The notes beneath the pieces are model-generated. The model was not told the origin of the DNA. It made no database searches and saw only the letters and a list, made by a program, of their open reading frames with translations. Below are positions 1 to 11,029 of a stretch of 64,000 nucleotides of DNA, one piece after another (positions within the stretch are counted from its first letter, which is position 1; every line of letters starts with the position of its first letter). Where the stretch lies: assembly GCF_007565055.1 (NCBI RefSeq), contig NC_044551.1, forward strand, positions 98,858,089 to 98,922,088, read 5' to 3'. The translations under genes and the position numbers were made by a program. Origin of the DNA: Rhinopithecus roxellana. Lineage: Eukaryota; Chordata; Mammalia; Primates; Cercopithecidae.

Positions 1-73
1 CCTGACCTCGTGATCCGCCTGCCTCGGCCTCCCAAAGTGCTGGCATTACAGGAGTGAGCCACCGCGTCCGGTC
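1..73 (-). mobile_element. Alu, minus strand, cut by window edge
   Basis: CCTGACCTCGTGATCCGCC and GTGAGCCACCGCG are the reverse complement of an Alu left arm. The rest lies outside the window. Confidence 0.93.
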
Positions 74-435
74 CCTTTCCTCCTATTTTCGGGAGCACAT
101 TACGCATGCCCATTCCAGGGGCGGAAAAATCAAGAGAACTAGAACCATTCCTTCTCAGGACCACAGAAGACAGAATCATGATGGGAGACAATAGTTACAT
201 GAATAAAACAGAAGGCTAGGAACAGAAAAAAAAGAAACATGTCAAGATACAGGATTGCAGCTACTTAAAACAATGAGTATTTCAAAAAGAAAAAGAGAAT
301 AGTAGAGAAGAATGTATTTGTGGAGGAAAGGCAAGGATAACCACCCATTCAGAGGTGGGCTCAAGTTTGTAAAGATCTTGGAACATTGTCTGGCATTCAG
401 AAGGTGCTAAATAGGTATCTGATACATTTAGACAT
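74..435. other. Intron 2 sequence without recognised features
   Basis: A-rich, no long frame, and no repeat family I can name. Confidence 0.5.
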
Positions 436-602
436 TTGGGGAGAGCATCAGGAAGAAGAGCTAATGGATGCGGGGCTTAAGACCTAGGTGATGGGATGGC
501 GTGTGCAGCAAGCCACCATGGCACACATTTACCTACATAACAAACCTGCACATCCTGCACAGGTACCACTAAACTTAAAATAAAAGTTGGGGGAAAAAAA
601 AA
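436..602 (+). mobile_element. L1 3' end, primate-age, 5'-truncated
   Basis: GGAGAGCATCAGGA, CTAATGGATGC, ACCACCATGGCACAC, AACAAACCTGCACATCCTGC and a terminal A tract match the 3' UTR end of primate L1 (L1PA/L1PB type). Confidence 0.85.
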
Positions 603-659
603 ACAATGAGTCAAGCAAGTAATTCCTATGAGGAAAAAATTTTAGAAATTTAGAAAATC

Positions 660-817
660 CACTCATTCCAGCAAATTTTTAAAAATTGTTTGGCTGGTGT
701 GTTCTAGGCATTGGGGATCGAGCTTACATTCCAATTCAGGGGGAGAAAATAAGAAACAAATACACAAGTGAATAGATAGTATCACAGGTGGTGACGGAGT
801 CTATGAAACATAATGAA
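660..817 (-). repeat. L2-like ancient LINE fragment flanking the minisatellite
   Basis: The phrases TGTTCTAGGCATTGGGGATC, GAGCTTACATTCCA, AACAAATACACAAGTGAATA and CAGGTGGTGACGGAGTCTATGA follow the order of the antisense L2 3' region. The first minisatellite unit begins where L2 would read GGTAAGGG, so the array probably grew from L2 sequence. Diverged; from memory. Confidence 0.5.
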
Positions 818-2569
818 GGTAAGGGTGCACTAAGGAGTACCTGCGGGTTATAATTACATCAGGTATTCGGGGGCAGCCCAATGGATTAACGGTAAGGGAG
901 CACTAAGGAGTACCTGCGGGTTATAATCACATCAGGTATTCGGGGGCAGCCCAATGGATTAACGGTAAGGGAGCACTAAGGAGTACCTGCGGGTTATAAT
1001 CACATCAGGTATTCGGGGGCAGCCCAATGGATTAACGGTAAGGGAGCACTAAGGGGTACCTGCGGGTTATAATCACATCAGGTATTCGGGGGCAGCCCAA
1101 TGGATTAACGGTAAGGGAGCACTAAGGGGTACCTGCGGGTTATAATCACATCAGGTATTCGGGGGCAGCCCAATGGATTAACGGTAAGGGAGCACTAAGG
1201 GGTACCTGCGGGTTATAATCACATCAGGTATTCGGGGGCAGCCCAATGGATTAACGGTAAGGGAGCACTAAGGGGTACCTGCGGGTTATAATCACATCAG
1301 GTATTCGGGGGCAGCCCAATGGATTAACGGTAAGGGAGCACTAAGGGGTACCTGCGGGTTATAATCACATCAGGTATTCGGGGGCAGCCCAATGGATTAA
1401 CGGTAAGGGAGCACTAAGGGGTACCTGCGGGTTATAATCACATCAGGTATTCGGGGGCAGCCCAATGGATTAACGGTAAGGGAGCACTAAGGGGTACCTG
1501 CGGGTTATAATTACATCAGGTATTCGGGGGCAGCCCAATGGATTAACGGTAAGGGAGCACTAAGGGGTACCTGCGGGTTATAATTACATCAGGTATTCGG
1601 GGGCAGCCCAATGGATTAACGGTAAGGGTGCACTAAGGGGTACCTGCGGGTTATAATTACATCAGGTATTCGGGGGCAGCCCAATGGATTAACGGTAAGG
1701 GAGCACTAAGGGGTACCTGCGGGTTATAATTACATCAGGTATTCGGGGGCAGCCCAATGGATTAACGGTAAGGGAGCACTAAGGGGTACCTGCGGGTTAT
1801 AATCACATCAGGTATTCGGGGGCAGCCCAATGGATTAACGGTAAGGGAGCACTAAGGGGTACCTGGGGGTTATAATCACATCAGGTATTCGGGGGCAGCC
1901 CAATGGATTAACGGTAAGGGAGCACTAAGGGGTACCTGCGGGTTATAATCACATCAGGTATTCGGGGGCAGCCCAATGGATTAACGGTAAGGGTGCACTA
2001 AGGGGTACCTGCGGGTTATAATTACATCAGGTATTCGGGGGCAGCCCAACGGATTAACGGTAAGGGAGCACTAAGGGGTACCTGCGGGTTATAATTACAT
2101 CAGGTATTCGGGGGCAGCCCAACGGATTAACGGTAAGGGTGCACTAAGGGGTACCTGCGGGTTATAATTACATCAGGTATTCGGGGGCAGCCCAATGGAT
2201 TAACGGTAAGGGTGCACTAAGGAGTACCTGCGGGTTATAATTACATCAGGTATTCGGGGGCAGCCCAATGGATTAACGGTAAGGGAGCACTAAGGAGTAC
2301 CTGCGGGTTATAATTACATCAGGTATTCGGGGGCAGCCCAATGGATTAACGGTAAGGGTGCACTAAGGAGTACCTGCGGGTTATAATTACATCAGGTATT
2401 CGGGGGCAGCCCAATGGATTAACGGTAAGGGTGCACTAAGGAGTACCTGCGGGTTATAATTACATCAGGTATTCGGGGGCAGCCCAATGGATTAACGGTA
2501 AGGGTGCACTAAGGAGTACCTGCGGGTTATAATTACATCAGGTATTCGGGGGCAGCCCAATGGATTAAC
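818..2569. repeat. Minisatellite: 24 tandem copies of a 73-bp unit
   Basis: The unit runs GGTAAGGG(A/T)GCACTAAGG and ends CCAATGGATTAAC. Unit starts fall at 818, 891, 964 and so on every 73 bp to 2497, with no indel, and the array closes exactly at 2569. A decayed partial copy follows to about 2595. I found only five variable sites in the unit: 9 (A/T), 19 (G/A), 27 (C/G, one copy), 38 (C/T) and 65 (T/C). Each unit carries three CpGs (sites 27-28, 51-52 and the unit junction). The length is not a multiple of three and stops interrupt the frames, so the array is non-coding. It is flanked by what looks like antisense L2. Near-identity implies recent expansion; copy number in other individuals or species is unknown. 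Confidence 0.97.
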
Positions 2570-2856
2570 AATAAGGAGAAACGCTAAGGAGGTGAGAAAC
2601 AGAACCAGCCCCCTGTGTTCTAGTGTCTTAATACATTACTGGGTGAGTGAACACCTGATTTAATTTGGAAAGATTTCAAAGGATTAATGAGACCCCCATA
2701 GTCTTACTGAAGAATCTGTCTCAAAAAAAAAGAAGAATTTCTTAAGAGAGATTCTTGAACTATCCAAAGTCACCTCTATGTGCAACAATTATCAGGGTAT
2801 TAGTCGTGCAAGGTACACACCAGGAAAGAAAACTAAGTTTAAAGAATGGGATTATT

Positions 2857-3133
2857 GGCTGGGCTCAGTAGCTCACACCTGTAATCCCAGCAATTTGAGG
2901 CTGAGGCAAGCAGATCACTTGACCCCAGGAGTTCAAGACTAGCCGGGCCAACATGGTGAAATCCCGTCTCTACTAAAAACACAGAAATTAGCCAGGCGTG
3001 GTGTGTGCCTGTAATCTCAGCTACTCAAGAGGCTGAGGCATGAGAATCACTTGAGCCCAGGGGGCAGAGGTTGTAGTGAGTCACTGCACTCCAGTCTGCA
3101 TGACATCTTGGAAAAAATAAAATAAAATAAAAA
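2857..3133 (+). mobile_element. Alu with internal deletion in right arm
   Basis: Runs from GGCTGGGCTCAGTAGCTCAC to an (AAAAT)n tail. The GATCGCGCC segment of the right arm is missing (GTGAGTCACTGCACTCC). Confidence 0.93.
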
Positions 3134-3156
3134 GCCAGGGAGGGGCAGGGAATTTG

Positions 3157-3477
3157 TTTTTTTTGTTTTTTGGTTTTTTTGTTTTTGAGACTGAGTCTTG
3201 CTCTGTCATCCAGGCTGGAGTGCAGTGGAGCGATCTTGGCTCACTGCAAACTCTGCCTCCTGGGTTCATGCCATTCTTCTGCCTCAGTCTCCCAAGTAGC
3301 TGGGACTACAGGCGCCCACAACCACGCCCGGCTAATACTTTTTTGTATTTTTATTAGAGACGGGGTTTCACCGTGTTATTCAGGATGGTCTCAATCTCCT
3401 GACCTCAGCCTCGGTGATCTGCCCACCTCGGCCTCCCAAAGTGTTGGAATTACAGGCATGAGCCACCGCGCCTGGCT
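3157..3477 (-). mobile_element. AluY-like, minus strand
   Basis: Poly(T) head, then GAGACTGAGTCTTGCTC, ending AGCCACCGCGCCTGGC. The open frames over it are Alu translation, not genes. Confidence 0.95.
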
Positions 3478-4286
3478 GGGGACGGGGGCGGTTATTTTTA
3501 CGCAACTTTTCCTGAGAGAAACAAGGGCCACAATACTGTAACAAGATGTTTTTCTAAAAATCACAAGTTGGAATAAACTGAGTTACTTTAATGGAGCATA
3601 AAGCATGGAAACAGAGGTAAGGAATGAGCAAAACACAGAGGATTAACAGACAAGAAATCCACTTGGATAAAATGATACCTGAGAACAAACTGTTCCTGTT
3701 CTAGAAGTACAAACCGCTGGTCACATGGTGAACTGGATTGGCGTGGGGGCAGAACAAAGGAAACTGATCAATATGACTGAAAAAGTAACTTGGAGAAGGG
3801 GCTTATACACAGATTTCTTTTATTACAAGTCATTAGGAACCTCCAGTCTTAAAACCTAACTTTTCCAACTGAAGGGAAATTAAAATGAAAAAAAAAAAAA
3901 TCATAATCGATAGATGACATACAGAGTATTCTCAAGCATGGCATCTTCCTCTCACACTAGCTTGGCATTTCTTCTAGAGTAGAAGTTCTCAATCTCCTCC
4001 CTGCCCCTGTCACTGCCAGGGACACTTGACAACACCTGGAGAGATTTTTGGTTGTTAGAATTTGGGGGAGAGGAGAAGGGCGCTACCTGGCACTAAATGG
4101 GCACAGGCCAGGAATGCTGCCAAACATCAAAGTAATACCCAATACTACCCAAAATGTCAATAGTACAGTGTAGATATGTCCTGAGATGCCAAACAACCAG
4201 ATGTCTACGCAGACACTAAGAAAAAATGATGACAACAAGCCAATGCCTGTAAGGAAAACTTCTCATAAAACATAAAAACTTCTTTC
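3478..4286. other. Intronic sequence, mostly unassigned
   Basis: Contains a poly(A) run near 3888-3900. At 3975-4200, AGAAGTTCTCAATCTCC and CAGGGACACTTGACAACACCTGGAGAGAT resemble an old hAT-type MITE but are too decayed for me to assign. No coding signal. Confidence 0.35.
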
Positions 4287-4590
4287 AGCTGGGTGCGGTG
4301 GCACACGCTTGTAATCCCAGCACTTTGGGAGGTCAAGGCAGGCAAATCACGAGGTCAAGAGATCGAGACCAACCTGGTCAACATGGTGAAACCCCGTCTC
4401 TACTAAGAATACAAAAACTAGCTGGGTGAGGTGGCGTGCGCCTGTAGTCCCAGCTACTCAGGAAGCTGAGGCAGGAGAATTGCTTGAACCCGGGAGGTGG
4501 AGGATGCAGTGAGCCGAGATCGGGCCACTACACACCAGACTGGGCAACAGAGCAAGACTCTGTCTCAAACAAAACAAAACTAAACTAAAC
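4287..4590 (+). mobile_element. AluS/Y
   Basis: Full-length from AGCTGGGTGCGGTGGC to a mixed A/C tail (CAAACAAAACAAAACTAAAC). Confidence 0.94.
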
Positions 4591-4784
4591 TTCCAAAAAC
4601 AATCGAAGAAATAAAAACACTGAATAGAGGTAAACAAAATCAGCATGACAATATTATGTCACATTATATTGATTCACTTTTCTTTGACCCCAGTTAAGGA
4701 GGAGGAGGATGATTTCTAGAAATTGGAGTTCACTTACATTTTTGAGATTTTCTAACTGTACTGCATTAATTATAGTCAAACAAT

Positions 4785-5340
4785 ATGGTCCACATTATCT
4801 CTGTTTCTGAGAATATTCCTTTGCTCCTTCCCGGCCTAGGATCTTGCATCTCTTCCCATGTCTGGGCAACTATCTTCCTGCTACTCTCCTCCTTGGGGTC
4901 TCAGCTCAAACGTTATCCTCTCAGAAGACACCAATGGTCCTGCCCAGAGGCACCCCTGCCACTCTCTTCCTTATTCTATCACATGTGTGTCCTCATGGCT
5001 CCTTATGACACATTATAATCACTTATCCATTATCTTGTTTAAAAGCCATCACAGCCCACCCCGGAAGCTCTTGGTCAGGATCTTTCACACTCTTCTGACT
5101 ACAACCCACAGTGAGAAATGTTTTTCCCTGTGAACTATTGTAGTTTATCAAAAGTTTCCTAACACAACACTTAGCATCACAACGTTTGATGCCTTCCCGT
5201 ATTTTATATCCTATTTCATTTCTTTTAAATGCCAGCTATGACCCTTTCAGTTGACTTCACACCTCACTACTCTGAGGCAGGAACCATTACCATCTTGTCC
5301 CCAGTACTCAGCCCTGGCAGACTCAACAAATAACTAAAGG
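4785..5340 (+). repeat. L2 LINE fragment, sense
   Basis: GGTCTCAGCTCAAACGTTATC, CTCAGAAGACACC, CACATTATAATCACTTATCC, then a decayed form of the L2 end (GAGGCAGGAACC, CCCCAGTACTCAG, CTCAACAAATAACT). The 77-91 aa frames here are L2 or chance. Confidence 0.6.
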
Positions 5341-5394
5341 AATGGTCCTGGCCCTCAAAATGGGTATTATATACATAGAAAGGCAGAGTGGACA

Positions 5395-5552
5395 GCCGGA
5401 TGCAGTGGTGTATGCCTATAATCCCAGCTATCCAGGAGGCTGAGGCACGAGAATCACTTGAGACCAGGAGGCGGAGGTTGCAGTGTGCTGAGATCACGTC
5501 ATTGCACTCCAGTCTGGACAGACAGGGAGACCCTGTCTCAAAAAAACAAAAC
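5395..5552 (+). mobile_element. Free Alu right monomer
   Basis: AGCCGGATGCAGTGGTG is followed at once by ATCCCAGCTATCCAGGAGGC and GCACTCCAGTCTGG. There is no left arm. Confidence 0.8.
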
Positions 5553-5554
5553 CA

Positions 5555-5864
5555 GGCTGGGCACGGTGGCTCGTGCCTGTAATCCCAGCACTTTTGGAAG
5601 CCAAGGCAGGCAGATCACTCGAGGTCAGGAGTTCGAGACCAGCCTGGCCAACATGGTGAAACCCTGTCTCTACTAAAACTACAAATATTAGCTGGACATG
5701 GTGGTGGGTGCCTGTAATCCCAGCTACTCAGGAGGCAGAGGCACGAGAATCACTTGAAACTGGGAGGCGGAGGTTACAGTGAACCAAAATTGCACCACTG
5801 CACTCTACCCTGGGTGATACAGAGCGAGGCTCAGTCTCAAAAAATAAATTAAAAAAAAAAAAAA
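5555..5864 (+). mobile_element. AluS
   Basis: Full-length from GGCTGGGCACGGTGGCTCG to an A-rich tail, placed directly behind the previous monomer's A tail. Confidence 0.94.
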
Positions 5865-5984
5865 TCAAAAAAGAGTGTAGTAAGAGGCAAACACAGCCTT
5901 AGAACCATTTCTAGCTGGACTGACCTCTCCTAGATCTATGCTACCTATAACTTAAGGACAACAAACAAGATTTTCATCTCTCTG

Positions 5985-6110
5985 GCCCAGTATTTCCTCC
6001 ATCTGTAAAACAAGGATGATGATCAGAGACAACTCACAGAATTACCGTGAAAACTAAGGAAAATCATGCAGGTAAAAGTCACAGCGACTGGCATACAACA
6101 ACACAATAAA
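5985..6110 (+). repeat. MIR SINE fragment
   Basis: TTTCCTCCATCTGTAAAAC, AGGATGATGATC, TCACAGAATTACCGTGAAAAC and GCGACTGGCATA keep the order of the MIR core and tail. Confidence 0.6.
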
Positions 6111-6966
6111 AGGCAGCAATTCCTATCAGGGGAACAGAATACAAAGAACAACATAGAACATTCCGTGAGGAAAAAGCAAGAGTCGCAGGAAGTGCGGCGG
6201 GAGGAGCACAGGCTCTGAAGAGAGAGAACACACCCTCCAGAACAGCTCCTGTGCAGGAGGAGGGAGCGGGCCAAGGGAGACTGCGTGTGCATTCCCCATG
6301 TTTTATGACAACCTTGCCTGTAAGCGCTCTGATGAAAAGCTATTTGTCGTAACGCTTTCTTCTCCTATTTTAATCCCTTTGCACGAAGTTGGCTGGCCTT
6401 GTTTAGATTTTGCCTGGAATTCCACGTTGTTTCTGGGGATGTCTCTCTTATTTTCCTCCTTTCGTTTATTGGCTCTTTACTTCATGAATCAAAGTAATGA
6501 TCAATGACAAAGGTTGTTAAGACATCTGCCTCCTGACATGTGGCTGAAATGAGCAATCATGTAAACAAAAATGAGCTTATGTTCAGCTTCACTGACTGTG
6601 CTTTCAATGACTGGTGTATGCGCTCTCAAGCTCCATGAGTATTTTGTACTGAGTAAGTACTTTATACTTTTGTGATGTTCCTTTGCAACCAAGAAGAGTC
6701 TAAGAAGAAAACAATCCACCTAACTGAAAATCTGCCTTTTCCTATTGTTTTTGTTGATGCTTTACAAGACTGGAGGAAGTATTTGGGGCATGAAAACATC
6801 AAGTCCCCTAGAAAGTTTCCTGGGAACCTAATCAAAAGCAAATGTACACATGTCTACTCTGCTAGTGTGCAGGGGAAACAAATGGCAATAGTGCCCTGTT
6901 TTCAGTTCAAACTTGTCAGAGATTTGGCACTCTAATTACATGGCCTAGGGGTTAACATTATGGTTT
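6111..6966. other. Intronic sequence, no feature recognised
   Basis: Several chance frames of 69-89 aa overlap on both strands. None has family features or splice context. Confidence 0.4.
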
Positions 6967-7257
6967 ATTTTTTTTTTTTTTTGAGACAGAGTCTCCCTGT
7001 CACCCAGGCTGGAGTGCAGTGGCGCAGTCTCAACTCACTGCAACTTCCTCTTGGGTTCAAGTAATTCTCCTGGCTCAGCCTCTAAAATAGCTGGGATTAC
7101 AGGCATGCATCACCACGCCTGACTAATTTTTGTGTTTTTAGTAGAGACGGGGTTTCACCATGATGGCCAGGCTGGTCTTGACCTCTCGTACTCAAGTGAT
7201 CCACCCTCCTTGGCTTCCCAAAGTGCTGGGATTACAGGCATGCGCCACTGCGCCCAA
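6967..7257 (-). mobile_element. AluS, minus strand
   Basis: Poly(T), GAGACAGAGTCTCCCTGTC through GCGCCACTGCGCCCA. Confidence 0.94.
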
Positions 7258-7459
7258 TGTTTTCTTTATGTATATAACTATTCTGCTAGTTTGTTAGATA
7301 ACTATGAAGTACAGATAACACAAAGATTATTGTTTTCTTTTTCAACGACTCAAACTAGTTTGCGAAATTAAGTCCTTTAAACTATCATCAGGTTTTCAAT
7401 GCCCGTGTATCCTTTGGGTGACAAAACAAAATAAGAGGGCCAAGCAGAGGGAACAGGTT

Positions 7460-7925
7460 AAGTGCCAGCTACATGCATCAGACATTGCTAATGTTACCTC
7501 ATTTGGTCCTCAGAAGGGGAGGTAATACTGATGCTCATTTGTTTTATCTTTTTTGTGACGGAGTCTCACTCTGTTGACCAGGCTGGAATGCAGTGGCGCG
7601 ATCTCGGCTCACTACAACCTCTGCCTCCCAGGTTCAAGCGATTCTCCTGTCTCAGCCTCCCGAGTAGCTGGGATTACAGGCACCCGCCACCACACCTGGC
7701 TAATTCTTTGTATTTTTAGTTGAGAAGGGGTTTCGCCGTGTTGGCCAGAATGGTCTCGATCTCCTGACCTCGTGATCTGCCTGCTTTGGCCTCCCAAAGT
7801 GCTGGGATTACAGGCGTGAGCCACCACGCCCAGCCCTGATGCTCATTTTTAAAAGGATGAATTCACAGAGGATCAGAGAACTTAGGAAACTTACCCAACG
7901 GCACACAGCATGGGGAAGGTTCAAT
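7460..7925 (-). repeat. MIR SINE, minus strand, split by an Alu
   Basis: Left part: ACATGCATCAGACATTGC, CTCATTTGGTCCTCAG. Right part after the Alu at 7541-7835: AGGATGAATTCACAGAGG, CTTACCCAACGGCACACAGC. Together these read as one antisense MIR. Confidence 0.6.
7541..7835 (-). mobile_element. Alu, minus strand, with perfect 13-bp TSD
   Basis: A complete Alu flanked by CTGATGCTCATTT at 7528-7540 and 7836-7848, a clean target-site duplication within an older MIR. Confidence 0.97.
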
Positions 7926-8004
7926 TTCTTGGTATCATAGGGAAGCATGCATGGTAGAGCCAGACCTTCGAGGGTCACCTGTCACCTGTTCAGAGATGGC
8001 CTTT

Positions 8005-8075
8005 CAAATTCCAGCTCCGCCACTTGCTTACTGGCTATGAGTCCCTGGGCACATTCCTCAGCCTGAACTGATATT
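8005..8075 (+). repeat. MIR SINE core fragment
   Basis: TTCAAATTCCAGCTCCGCCA, CTTGCTTACTGGCTATGAG and CCTGGGCACATTCCTCAGCC match the MIR core. Confidence 0.7.
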
Positions 8076-8324
8076 CGAATGTATACGCTGAAGGCATTAC
8101 TATCTCTGCGGCAGAGATGCTGAGGCTTACATTGGTGAGGGCGGCACACAGCTCACCCCTGCCTGACCCACTGCTGCTGCTACTGTCCAGTTGCCCTCCA
8201 CCTTGCTTGGGCTGCTCCTCTTTTAAACTGACAAGGAGAAGGTGGAGTGATTACATCATGAAGATGCGGGCAAAGAGATCGCTGAGGGTGGACGCCCTGG
8301 AAATGGAGTCAATAGCAAAGAATA

Positions 8325-8603
8325 TGTAATCCAAACACTTTGGGAAGCCGAGGTCAGCATTTAGGATCACCTGAGGTTAGGAGTTCAAGACCATCCTGGC
8401 CAACATGGTGAAACCCCCATCGGTCTCTACTAAAAATACAAAAGTCAGCTGTGAGTGGTGGCCCATGCCTGTAATCACAGCTACTTGGAAGGCCGAGGCA
8501 GGGGAATTGCTTGAACCTAGGAGGTGGACATGGCAGTGAACTGAGATTGCACCACTGCACTCCAGCCTCAGCGACAGAGACTCTGTCTCAAAACAAACAA
8601 ACA
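8325..8603 (+). mobile_element. AluS, 5'-truncated
   Basis: Starts within the Alu head at TGTAATCCAAACACTTTGGG and ends in (AAAC)n. AGCAAAG occurs at both edges as a likely short TSD. Confidence 0.9.
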
Positions 8604-8697
8604 GCAAAGTATCCCAGTGGCCCTTCAAAGGAGACAGCAGGGTAAAGAGGAGGAAGGAGAAGCTGATTTTGCATCACTTTCCCGGTGTACTAGGTTT

Positions 8698-8835
8698 GTT
8701 TTGTTTTGAGACAGCATCTCACTCTGTCACCCAGGCTGGCGTGAACTACAGTCTTGAACTCCTGGGCTCAAGCAATCCTCCCGCCTCAACCTCCCAAGTA
8801 ACTGGGACTACAAGTGCACACCACCATGCCCAGCC
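8698..8835 (-). mobile_element. Monomeric Alu (FLAM/FRAM type), minus strand
   Basis: A single Alu-like arm of about 140 bp. It is flanked by CCGGTGTACTAGGTTT (8682-8697) and CCAGTGTGCTAGGTTT (8836-8851), a 16-bp TSD with two differences, so it inserted as a monomer. Confidence 0.85.
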
Positions 8836-8904
8836 CCAGTGTGCTAGGTTTAATCTCACTCATTTATTCCATTATTTTTCATTTATTTACTCTTAAGTTT
8901 CCTC

Positions 8905-9245
8905 AGTCACTCACGCCAGCCTGAGAGCTGGACCCTGGGAATACCCTGGGAATACGATGATGAATTAAACGGCCCCTCCCTGCAAAGAGTTTATAGTCAC
9001 TGAGGGTTCTGAAAAATAAATAGGCAATCCAGACAGTGCGGTGGGGACTGTAATGGTGGAAACGCCCAGGGCACAATAGGGATGATCCATGTGGAAGAGG
9101 TGATGGCCAGGAAGGACACAGATGTAAGGGTGATGCGGCGTGGGGTGTCTGCGGTTGAGTGTGGCTGCAGCAGAGGCTGACTTGGGAAGGGCCCCCTGTG
9201 CCCTGGGTGCTGCCTGGCCTCTGACCTGAAGGACATGAAAGGCAC
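8905..9245 (-). repeat. L2-like fragment, minus strand
   Basis: CCTGGGAATACGATGATGAA, AGAGTTTATAGTCACTGAGG and AAATAAATAGGCAATCC follow antisense L2. The 108-114 aa frames over it have no domain I recognise. Confidence 0.45.
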
Positions 9246-9851
9246 AAAGTGTTTAGAAAGGGGACAGAGCCTTCTCTTCCTACTCATCATCATGGACAAC
9301 ACTAATATCAAACACAACACCAAGACTGTTTTTCTGGAGACAAGAGATAAAGAATAAATCTCACTGCAAGATGCAATTCAACAGAAACTCCACAGAAAAG
9401 CAATCTTCTGAATCCACTTGAGGAGCAATCGCCACAAACACTGCTGTTCCCAAAATGGAAGGTTTCTTCCTGCCGTCACGTACACAAATAGCGCACCCCT
9501 AAAAGTATCAGGGATGGTGCACACAACATCATAAAGCTGCCGGAGACCAGTCACTGAGCGGTAAATCCTAACCATCCAGCTCAAACCTTTCTGAGGACGC
9601 CGCAGGGCTGCAGGCAGGCTAACAGGGTAAATCGAGAAGTCTGAAACACCCAGGGGCTAGTGTGCCAGCAGCACAGCTGCCGCTGGAGATGCAACACAAC
9701 AAGCAGTGCAGACACAACGAACACACTTTCACGGTAACTACTCAGCAAACAGAAAGGCCTCAGTGATACCCAGGCCCGGACCACTCTTGGTAATTTAAGA
9801 GGAAAAAATTAACTGCCACACAGCATTAGCTCAGTTGGGAGGAATGGCTAA

Positions 9852-9883
9852 TACACACACCCACACACGCACACGCACACAAG
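9852..9883. repeat. Interrupted (AC)n microsatellite
   Basis: ACACACAC with CCC and G interruptions. Confidence 0.85.
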
Positions 9884-9919
9884 AATATACTAGAATATTT
9901 ATATATTAAGGAAAACCAG

Positions 9920-10189
9920 CCAGGCGCGGTAGCTCACACCTGTCATCCCAGCACTTCGAGAGGCTGAGGCAGGTGGATCACTGAGGAGTTTGAGACCAGT
10001 CTGGCCAATATGGTGAAGCCCCTACTAAAAATCACAAAAATTAGCTGGGCATCATGGTGCACGCCTTTAGTCCCAGCTACTTGGGAGGCTGAGGTGGGAG
10101 AATTGCTTGAACCCAGGAGGCGGAGTTTGCAGTGAGCTGAGATTGTGCCTAGCCTAGATGACAGAGGTAGACTCCATCTCAAAAAAAAA
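9920..10189 (+). mobile_element. Alu with right-arm deletion and perfect TSD
   Basis: AAGGAAAACCAG stands at 9908-9919 and 10190-10201. The right arm lacks part of the ACTGCACTCC box (GATTGTGCCTAGCCTAGATG). Confidence 0.95.
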
Positions 10190-10620
10190 AAGGAAAACCA
10201 GACCTCAAATTTGTATTTATATGTAAGGTCACGAACTGTGATTTTAGAGACTTACATACAGATTTCTTTTAAATCCTAAACTCCAGTACTTTTTTATTCA
10301 CAAAAGAAAACTTTCTGTATAATTTTTTAGGGAAATCTACTGCACAAAGAAAATCATCCTTGTTGTTTTCGTTATGCTAAGATGTGTAATTAGAACGATT
10401 TCTTAATTGCTTATACCCACTATGCAGGCCAAGTCTATCAAGAAAAAAAAAAGATGTTCAAACTCTTCGAGCCAGTCTTTCCACATTTAGGAATTGAGTG
10501 TGCAGAAAACAATCACTGTATAAAAATGGTTTTTTCGTTGTGGAGTTATACTAAAACAAATTCGTAATAAAATTCTACTATGCACATATGTAGTAAAATC
10601 GTAGGGTTTTTTTTTAAATA

Positions 10621-10621
<1 letters not shown>

Positions 10622-10653
<32 letters not shown>
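10622..10653. repeat. (AC)16 microsatellite
   Basis: Uninterrupted AC dinucleotides between GACAC and GGTGAC; a likely length polymorphism. Confidence 0.97.
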
Positions 10654-10655
<2 letters not shown>

Positions 10656-10769
10656 TGACTGTACTCTTGGGCCTTTATTCTTAAAACTTACATTTGCACA
10701 AAAACTTGCACACAAATATTTATAGTAGATTTCCAATAGGCAAAAGCTGAAAGAAGCCAATTTCTGGTT

Positions 10770-11025
10770 ACATGCTATGTGATTCTATTCATAGAATATT
10801 CTTGAAATGACAAAATTACAGAGGATGAAGAACAGACTGGTGGTTGCCAGAGGCTAAGGAGGGCACTGGGCAGGAGGGTAATGAGGACGGCTGTGAAGGA
10901 CAACAGGAGGGTCCTGTGATGATGGAAATGCCCTGTATCCACTGCGTCAATGTCAATATCCTGGTTGAGATATTACGCTCTGGTTTTGCAAGATATCACT
11001 GAGGGAAGCTGAATAAAGGAGACAT
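10770..11025 (+). mobile_element. Old L1M-type 3' UTR fragment
   Basis: TGTGATTCTATTCATAGAAT and AGACTGGTGGTTGCCAGAGG match the 3' end of old mammalian L1. It abuts a younger L1. Confidence 0.6.
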
Positions 11026-11029
11026 GGGA

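Noticed and set aside
818..2569. Regular repeat array as a possible CRISPR-like or gene-coding repeat
   Set aside because: Units are directly abutting with no unique spacers, the period is not a multiple of three and stops occur in the frames. It is a eukaryotic minisatellite.
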